A DNA stretch of 64,000 bases from Chitinophagales bacterium. Its GTDB lineage: Bacteria; Bacteroidota; Bacteroidia; Chitinophagales; BACL12. A program made the position numbers and the translations under genes. A model generated the notes under the pieces. The model worked only from the letters and a program-made list of their open reading frames with translations. It searched no databases and was not told the DNA's origin. The stretch is taken from assembly GCA_020636645.1 (NCBI GenBank), contig JACJXO010000004.1, positions 62,001-126,000 of the forward strand, read 5' to 3'. Below, in pieces: positions 59,375-64,000 of the stretch (position 1 is its first letter; each line of letters opens with the position of its first letter).

Positions 59375-61321
59375 TCATTTTGTGCTCGCAAAAGTCAGGA
59401 ACTGTTCCACCATGCCGATGAATTCAGCTCTGTACCCGTGCATATCTTTCCCTTTGGCACCTTTGGCCAGGGCAAGCACTTCTTCGTATTTGGCATCACC
59501 TTTGAATTCGCTGTCACGAAGCAGCAATCCGAACTCTGTCACAGCCACAGCAAAGCGATAGTTATCGGATGTCTGGCTGAGCGGCACTTGTTTATCCAGG
59601 ACAGCAGTTTCGATCAGGCGGCTCACATCTTCATCGGGCTTCTTGTAGCGCATGCGCAGACTCATGATCTCTTCACTGTAGTATGCGGTCTCGTTGACCT
59701 TGGTCTGCTGGTATTTCAGCGTTTCGCCTTCCGGCATACCCTGAGGTGAAAAGCTGCGGTTGTCTGCCAGCTTCACTTCGTAGATTGCTGTGACCCGATG
59801 GCCTGCACCCAGCTCACCTGCGTCTTTTTTGTCGTCGTCGAAATCTTCTTTGTTCAGCATGCGGTTCTCATAACCCAGGAGGCGGTATTCTTCCACTTTG
59901 GCGGGATTGAATTCCACCTGGATCTTCACATCCTTGGCGATGGTGAACAGGGTACCCCGCATATCGGTCACGAACACTTTTTCTGCTTCTCTTTCATTGT
60001 CGATGTAGAAGTAATTGCCATTTCCGTTGTTGGCGATCTTCTCCATCTTGCTGTCTTTGTAGTTGCCCATGCCGAAGCCGCAGATGGTCAGGAACACACC
60101 TGATCTTCTTTTCTCTTCAATGAGGCGGACCATCTCTGCATCGCTGGAAGCGCCCACATTGAAATCGCCGTCTGTACACAAGATCACCCGGTTGTTGCCA
60201 TTTCTTATCAGGTTATCTGCGGCGGTTTTGTAGGCCAGTTCTATTCCTTGTCCGCCGGCAGTGGAGCCGCCTGCCTGCAGGTTGTCCAGTGCTTTCTTGA
60301 TAGCGATCTTGTCATTGGCCGGGGTAGATGGCAGCACCAGTCCTGCCGCACCGGCATATACCACGATGGCAATTCGGTCTTTTTCGCTCAGCTGGTCAAT
60401 GAGTTTGTACAGGCTTTTTTTAACAAGCGGCAGTTTATTCTGATCTCCCATGGAGCCCGACACATCCAGGAGGAACACCAGGTTGGAAGGATCAGCTTTG
60501 GAATAGTCAATGTCTTTTCCCTGAATACCTATCATGATGAGACGGGTATCAGGGTTCCAGGGACATTCAGACATCTCTGTGTTGAGGCTAAAAGGATCCA
60601 CACCGGTTGGCTGCGGATAGCTGTAGTCAAAATAGTTGATCATCTCTTCAATGCGCACCACATCTTTCTGGGGTACCTGGTTGTAAGTGATGAAGCGGCG
60701 GATGTTGGAATAAGATGCATTGTCCACGTCAATACTGAAAGTGCTGAGCGGATTGCCGATGACCTTGCGGAAACCGATCTCATTGATCTCATCGTATTCT
60801 TCGGTGTTATGTCCTTCTACATAGACCTCTTCGTTCATTAATGGTGCGTAACTGTAATTGGAAACAGCTCCGCTGGCATCATGTGTGCTAAGTGTCATGG
60901 CCGGCATGACATTTTCTGCTCTGACCTTTCGGCTTTCTTTCTCTGATACCACAACGACCTCGTCTAGTTCTGCCTGGCTGGAATAAAGTTGCATATTCAC
61001 TTCAAGGGTCTCGCCGTCCTTCAGGCTGAGTGTGTATTCCTTGTCTTCATATCCTATCAATTTGAATTCCAGGGTGAATTTGCCAGCACCTAAGTCTTTG
61101 ATCAGGAAATGGCCGTCTTCATTGGCGATATCGCCTATCTGGGTGCCCTTAATGACCACCGTTGTGAAGGGCAGTGGTTCGCCTGTATTACCATCGGTCA
61201 CAGTGCCTTTTATGACACCTGTTCCGGAAGGGGGTGAATAGGTTGGTTTGAGGCCTGCCGACATGAGCAGGGCCGCCAGCAGGAACATGCCTGCGGCGGA
61301 AAAAGAAGGAATACGTTTCAT
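59375..61321 (-). CDS. VWA domain protein with carboxypeptidase-like N-terminus (YfbK type)
   Basis: 648 residues from the ATG at 61321. N-terminal signal or anchor segment (about 8-24), then a carboxypeptidase-regulatory-like beta domain (about 35-115, GTVTDGNTGEPLPFTTVVIK ... DIANEDGHFLIKDL). The von Willebrand A region follows, with a VWA-associated N-terminal part (FSIDVDNASYSNIRRFITYN) and a MIDAS DVSGSMG (VFLLDVSGSMGDQNKLPLVK). A DUF3520-type C-terminal domain (KVEEYRLLGYENRMLNKEDF) ends it. Likely a secreted or membrane-attached metal-dependent adhesion or binding protein; the partner is unknown. Terminator follows. Confidence 0.87.
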   Translation of the reverse strand: MKRIPSFSAAGMFLLAALLMSAGLKPTYSPPSGTGVIKGTVTDGNTGEPLPFTTVVIKGTQIGDIANEDGHFLIKDLGAGKFTLEFKLIGYEDKEYTLSLKDGETLEVNMQLYSSQAELDEVVVVSEKESRKVRAENVMPAMTLSTHDASGAVSNYSYAPLMNEEVYVEGHNTEEYDEINEIGFRKVIGNPLSTFSIDVDNASYSNIRRFITYNQVPQKDVVRIEEMINYFDYSYPQPTGVDPFSLNTEMSECPWNPDTRLIMIGIQGKDIDYSKADPSNLVFLLDVSGSMGDQNKLPLVKKSLYKLIDQLSEKDRIAIVVYAGAAGLVLPSTPANDKIAIKKALDNLQAGGSTAGGQGIELAYKTAADNLIRNGNNRVILCTDGDFNVGASSDAEMVRLIEEKRRSGVFLTICGFGMGNYKDSKMEKIANNGNGNYFYIDNEREAEKVFVTDMRGTLFTIAKDVKIQVEFNPAKVEEYRLLGYENRMLNKEDFDDDKKDAGELGAGHRVTAIYEVKLADNRSFSPQGMPEGETLKYQQTKVNETAYYSEEIMSLRMRYKKPDEDVSRLIETAVLDKQVPLSQTSDNYRFAVAVTEFGLLLRDSEFKGDAKYEEVLALAKGAKGKDMHGYRAEFIGMVEQFLTFASTK

Positions 61322-61450
61322 ATTGGTACAGTTTGATCTGATATCTCGTGGATGCACAGATCAGGAAGATTCCACAGGGGATGACAAAAAAAAGACAATT
61401 CTCCGTTTGGAAATGAGGAGACAGCAATGGGGTGCTGACACCAGCATGGA

Positions 61451-62392
61451 CTAAGTTTGCTGCAGACGACTCTTCGTCAGAAGATATTCCTGCCAGATAT
61501 TTTCCAGGATGGCAGCTGCCGGTAATATGTTGTGTATTCCTGCACTCACCTGACCGATCTCCAATTCACCTTCTTCCAGATCACCTTCGAACATGCCTTT
61601 TTTGGCACGTCCTCGCCCCAGTAATTGCTGCAGTTCTTCTTTGGAGGCACCGCGTTCTTCTGCCTCCTTCACCTGCTGATAAAATGCATTCTTGATAAGC
61701 CGTACAGGTGTCAGTTGTTTCAATGATAGTTCGGTGGAACCTTCGCCGGCACCCACGATAGCCTCTTTAAAATGAGGGTGAGCGCTGCTCTCTTCGCTTG
61801 CTGCAAAACGACTGCCTATCTGCACTCCTTCGGCACCCAATGCCATACAGGCCAACATGGCCCGACCGCTGCCTATACCACCTGCTGCAATAACAGGAAT
61901 ACTGACCGCATCGGCCACCATCGGTATCAGGCACAGGGTGGTGGTCTCTTCCCGTCCGTTGTGTCCGCCGGCCTCAAATCCCTCAGCTACCACTGCATCG
62001 CAGCCCGCATCTTCCACTTTCTTCGCAAACTTCACACTGCTCACCACATGTACCACTTTGATGCCATGTTCTTTCAGGGCAGCAGTGTATGTTTTTGGAT
62101 TACCGGCACTGGTAAATACGATGGGTACTTTTTCTTCTATGATGGTTTGAATATGCTGATCGATATCAGGATACAACATCGGCACATTGACCGCAAATGG
62201 TTTGTTAGTAGCAGTTTTGCACTTGCGCACATGCGCTTTGAGCACATCGGGATACATGCTTCCGCTGCCTATGATACCCAGTCCGCCGGCATTGCTCACA
62301 GCACTGGCCAGTTCCCAGCCGGAACACCAGATCATACCTGCCTGGATGATGGGATATCTGATCTGAAACAGGTCAGTGATACGATTTTTCAT
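61451..62392 (-). CDS. Nitronate monooxygenase family flavoprotein
   Basis: 313 residues; FMN-binding TIM barrel of the NMO/2-nitropropane dioxygenase family, which also includes FabK-type enoyl-ACP reductases. YPIIQAGMIWCSGWELASAV, then NAGGLGIIGSGSMYPD at the N-terminus, EGFEAGGHNGREETTTLCLI (active-site His region) and AAGGIGSGRAMLACMALGAE (FMN phosphate). Its ATG overlaps the TGA of the nucleotidyltransferase gene by one base. The natural reaction, nitronate detoxification or enoyl reduction, is not resolvable here. Confidence 0.85.
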   Translation of the reverse strand: MKNRITDLFQIRYPIIQAGMIWCSGWELASAVSNAGGLGIIGSGSMYPDVLKAHVRKCKTATNKPFAVNVPMLYPDIDQHIQTIIEEKVPIVFTSAGNPKTYTAALKEHGIKVVHVVSSVKFAKKVEDAGCDAVVAEGFEAGGHNGREETTTLCLIPMVADAVSIPVIAAGGIGSGRAMLACMALGAEGVQIGSRFAASEESSAHPHFKEAIVGAGEGSTELSLKQLTPVRLIKNAFYQQVKEAEERGASKEELQQLLGRGRAKKGMFEGDLEEGELEIGQVSAGIHNILPAAAILENIWQEYLLTKSRLQQT

Positions 62393-63399
62393 CAGCTGAT
62401 GCTTTGCGACAGATCGATCTCGGTATTATCGCCGATGCTCAGGCTCTGGCTCAGACCTTTAATGGTTGCGTCACTTCCTATGACAGAATGGTGCAACACC
62501 ACGTCGTCTATATTTGAGTAGTTACCGATAATGCTGTCGCGGATGATGCTGTAGTTCACCACAGCGCCTTCGCCCAGGGTCACATTCGGCCCTACGATGC
62601 TGTTGCTGATCTGGCATCCATGGGCGATGCTGACCGGATCTATAATGATGGTATTGTCATAAGCAAACTGATCGTGCTTGGTGGTTCCCATCTTTTTCAT
62701 CAGAATGGCATTGGTTTCCAGAAGGATCTCCTTTTTGCCGCAATCATACCAGTTCTGCACCTTAAAGCCTCTGAATTTCACGCCGGTTTTAATAAGCAGC
62801 ATCAATGCATCGGTCAGATGAAATTCTCCTTGTGTTTTATAGGAGTTATTAATATTTGTTTCAAGTGCTTCAAACAGGGACTTCGCCTCCCGGATCTTGT
62901 ATAGTCCCACCAGGGCCAGGTTGCTTTTTGGAATAGTAGGTTTCTCTACCAGACGGGTGATCATACCTTCCACATCGACTTCGGCCACTCCGAAATCACG
63001 TGGATCATCCACTTTCTTAAGCCCGAGCGCTGAGACCGGTTCCTGCATGACAGCTTCCAGATCAGCTTCAAAAATGGTATCGCCCAGGGCGATGAACACC
63101 CCTTCATCTTCCTGCACCAGATCTCTGCATAACCAGATGGCATGGCCCAGTCCTTCGCGGGTATGCTGGAGGATGAAATGGGAGGTGATGTCAGGGTATT
63201 CTTCTTTTACGAAGCTTTCGATCTTTTCTCCGAGATAGCCGATCACAAAGATGAACTCCTTGAATCCTGCTTGCTTCAGGCGGTCGATGATAAAACCAAG
63301 AATGGGTTTTCCCGCCACCGGAATAAGTGGTTTAGGCTGAGAGTAAGTATGTGGTCTCAGTCGCATGCCCACACCAGCAACGGGGATAATAGCCTTCAT
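62392..63399 (-). CDS. Sugar-1-phosphate nucleotidyltransferase with beta-helix tail
   Basis: 335 residues from the ATG at 63399. The Rossmann-like N-terminal domain has the activation loop AGVGMRLRPHTYSQPKPLIP, then GKPILGFII, and ALGDTIFEADLEAV with the metal Asp. The C-terminal left-handed beta-helix (about 250-335: GCQISNSIVGPNVTLGEGAV, YSIIRDSIIGNYSNIDDVVL) marks the RmlA/GlmU-like bifunctional group; the exact sugar (glucose, GlcNAc or other) is not determinable. The longer frame from 63747 reads through the divergent channel gene and is rejected. One-base overlap with the downstream gene. Confidence 0.85.
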   Translation of the reverse strand: MKAIIPVAGVGMRLRPHTYSQPKPLIPVAGKPILGFIIDRLKQAGFKEFIFVIGYLGEKIESFVKEEYPDITSHFILQHTREGLGHAIWLCRDLVQEDEGVFIALGDTIFEADLEAVMQEPVSALGLKKVDDPRDFGVAEVDVEGMITRLVEKPTIPKSNLALVGLYKIREAKSLFEALETNINNSYKTQGEFHLTDALMLLIKTGVKFRGFKVQNWYDCGKKEILLETNAILMKKMGTTKHDQFAYDNTIIIDPVSIAHGCQISNSIVGPNVTLGEGAVVNYSIIRDSIIGNYSNIDDVVLHHSVIGSDATIKGLSQSLSIGDNTEIDLSQSIS

Positions 63400-63403
63400 A
63401 GCA

Positions 63404-63411
63404 CAAATATA
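63404..63411 (-). promoter_or_regulatory. -7 box for the nucleotidyltransferase gene
   Basis: TATATTTG on the minus strand (TAnnTTTG), 4 nt before the ATG at 63399, again a leaderless arrangement. Confidence 0.5.
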
Positions 63412-63428
63412 CAATTGCAGGGCATAGG

Positions 63429-63436
63429 CTAACTTC
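63429..63436 (+). promoter_or_regulatory. Possible -7 box for the ClC gene
   Basis: TAACTTCG differs from TAnnTTTG at one position; it lies 5 nt before the GTG at 63442. Confidence 0.35.
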
Positions 63437-63441
63437 GCAGC

Positions 63442-64000
63442 GTGAAGGCAAACCAGTGGCTGAAACGCTTTCTGATCTGGCGAGCCCGGCATATCAGCAA
63501 ACGAAATTTCCTGCTGCTCATCGCCGTGGTGATCGGGATGGCTGCGGGTGTTGCCTCTGCCTTGCTGAAATGGTTTGTTCATTTCTGGGAGGAACAGCTG
63601 ATACATATCAACCGTGACTTTGCCTTTGAGTATCTCTATCTGATCTTTCCGGTCATAGGTATTGGTCTGACCATTTTGTTTGTGCGGTTGCTGAACCATG
63701 GCCACCTGGGCAGAGGCATCAGCAGTATCCTGCACGCCATCAGCCATAAATCGTCCATTTTACCGCGTGACATGATGTACTCGCATGTGGTTACCAGCGG
63801 ACTGACCGTTGGTTTTGGCGGAAGTGTGGGGCTGGAGTCGCCCATTGTGGTGACCGGGTCGGCCATTGGGTCCAACCTGGGTATGCTGTTTCATTTCAAC
63901 TATCGTGAACGCACCCTGCTCATTGGATGCGGTGTGGCAGCTGCCATCTCCAGTCTGTTCAATGCCCCCATAGCCGGATTCGTTTTTACGCTGGAGATCC
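63442..64000 (+). CDS. ClC family chloride channel or H+/Cl- antiporter (partial, 5' part)
   Basis: The first 186 residues up to the window edge: VKANQWLKRFLIWRARHISK, hydrophobic helices at about 24-42 and 65-85, then SHVVTSGLTVGFGGSVGLES and PIVVTGSAIGSNLGMLF. The GSVGLESP block corresponds to the conserved G(K/R)EGP filter motif, here with Leu in place of the Arg/Lys, and it contains the Glu at the gating-glutamate position. GVAAAISSLFNAPIAGFVFTL matches the next helix. Start is GTG; divergent from the nucleotidyltransferase. Channel or exchanger type cannot be told without the rest. Confidence 0.85.
   Translation, partial: MKANQWLKRFLIWRARHISKRNFLLLIAVVIGMAAGVASALLKWFVHFWEEQLIHINRDFAFEYLYLIFPVIGIGLTILFVRLLNHGHLGRGISSILHAISHKSSILPRDMMYSHVVTSGLTVGFGGSVGLESPIVVTGSAIGSNLGMLFHFNYRERTLLIGCGVAAAISSLFNAPIAGFVFTLEI

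Noticed and set aside
63400..63747. N-terminal 116-residue extension of the nucleotidyltransferase
   Set aside because: The extension lies antisense to the ClC gene and upstream of the -7 box at 63404-63411; the family start MKAIIPVAG is at 63399.

Overview
The window reads as chromosomal DNA of a Bacteroidota bacterium, probably a free-living member of the Flavobacteriales/Sphingobacteriales/Chitinophagales breadth; I cannot place it more finely. The evidence is: many secreted proteins with the type IX secretion (T9SS) type A C-terminal sorting domain; DUF4293 and DUF5723 family proteins; a VWA protein with a carboxypeptidase-regulatory-like N-terminus; a pssA-purS pair; promoters of the Bacteroidota form (TTTG, about 19 nt, TAnnTTTG); and almost no Shine-Dalgarno sequences. 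I saw no rRNA, tRNA, CRISPR array, transposase or phage gene.

Layout. 1-2.5 kb: an M20 amidohydrolase, truA and a DUF4293 membrane protein. 2.5-8.9 kb: three large T9SS surface proteins separated by clear terminators. 9-13.4 kb: lysS, then a small membrane-like ORF coupled to an 853-residue phosphodiesterase-TPR-sulfotransferase fusion. 13.4-18.2 kb: five tandem paralogues of one secreted family with an AYSA-type signal peptide motif, an aspartate-rich calcium-type loop, a YGWxRLDV block and a T9SS-type tail. 18.2-35.9 kb: one uninterrupted minus-strand run of 33 genes, the fused str-S10-spc-alpha clusters from rpsL to rplQ, with a strong promoter at 36.06 kb and a terminator at 18.18 kb. 36.3-39.3 kb: aminopeptidase P, pssA, purS and rsmI. 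39.3-45 kb: a DUF5723 outer-membrane protein, a GlcD-type oxidase, and an Omp28-like plus a small T9SS protein. 45-52 kb: a fatty-acid beta-oxidation operon, tetR-fadB-type-thiolase-acyl-CoA dehydrogenase. 52-64 kb: a membrane protein of unknown function, a barrel-like protein, a secreted operon (T9SS protein, lipase-fold hydrolase, propeller lipoprotein), purD, the VWA protein, an NMO-family flavoprotein, a sugar-nucleotidyltransferase and the start of a ClC channel.

The most unusual feature is in the beta-oxidation operon. Each of its two internal gaps (fadB to thiolase, thiolase to acyl-CoA dehydrogenase) is filled by a cassette of about 465 bp holding a four-helix-bundle (S23/IVP-type) ORF. 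Each cassette is bounded by inverted arrays of degenerate heptamers (roughly NGTWNTK) that begin one nucleotide after the upstream stop codon. In the mRNA the arrays would pair and loop out the ORF, much like the intervening sequences of some bacterial 23S rRNAs. The operon's promoter lies under a perfect 12-bp inverted-repeat operator, back to back with the promoter of the divergent membrane-protein gene.

Several starts were moved from the longest ORF because a -7 promoter box lies inside or just before it (truA, lysS, tetR, the 52.07-kb gene, the 57.71-kb gene). At several loci the box is so close to the start codon that the mRNA should be leaderless or nearly so.
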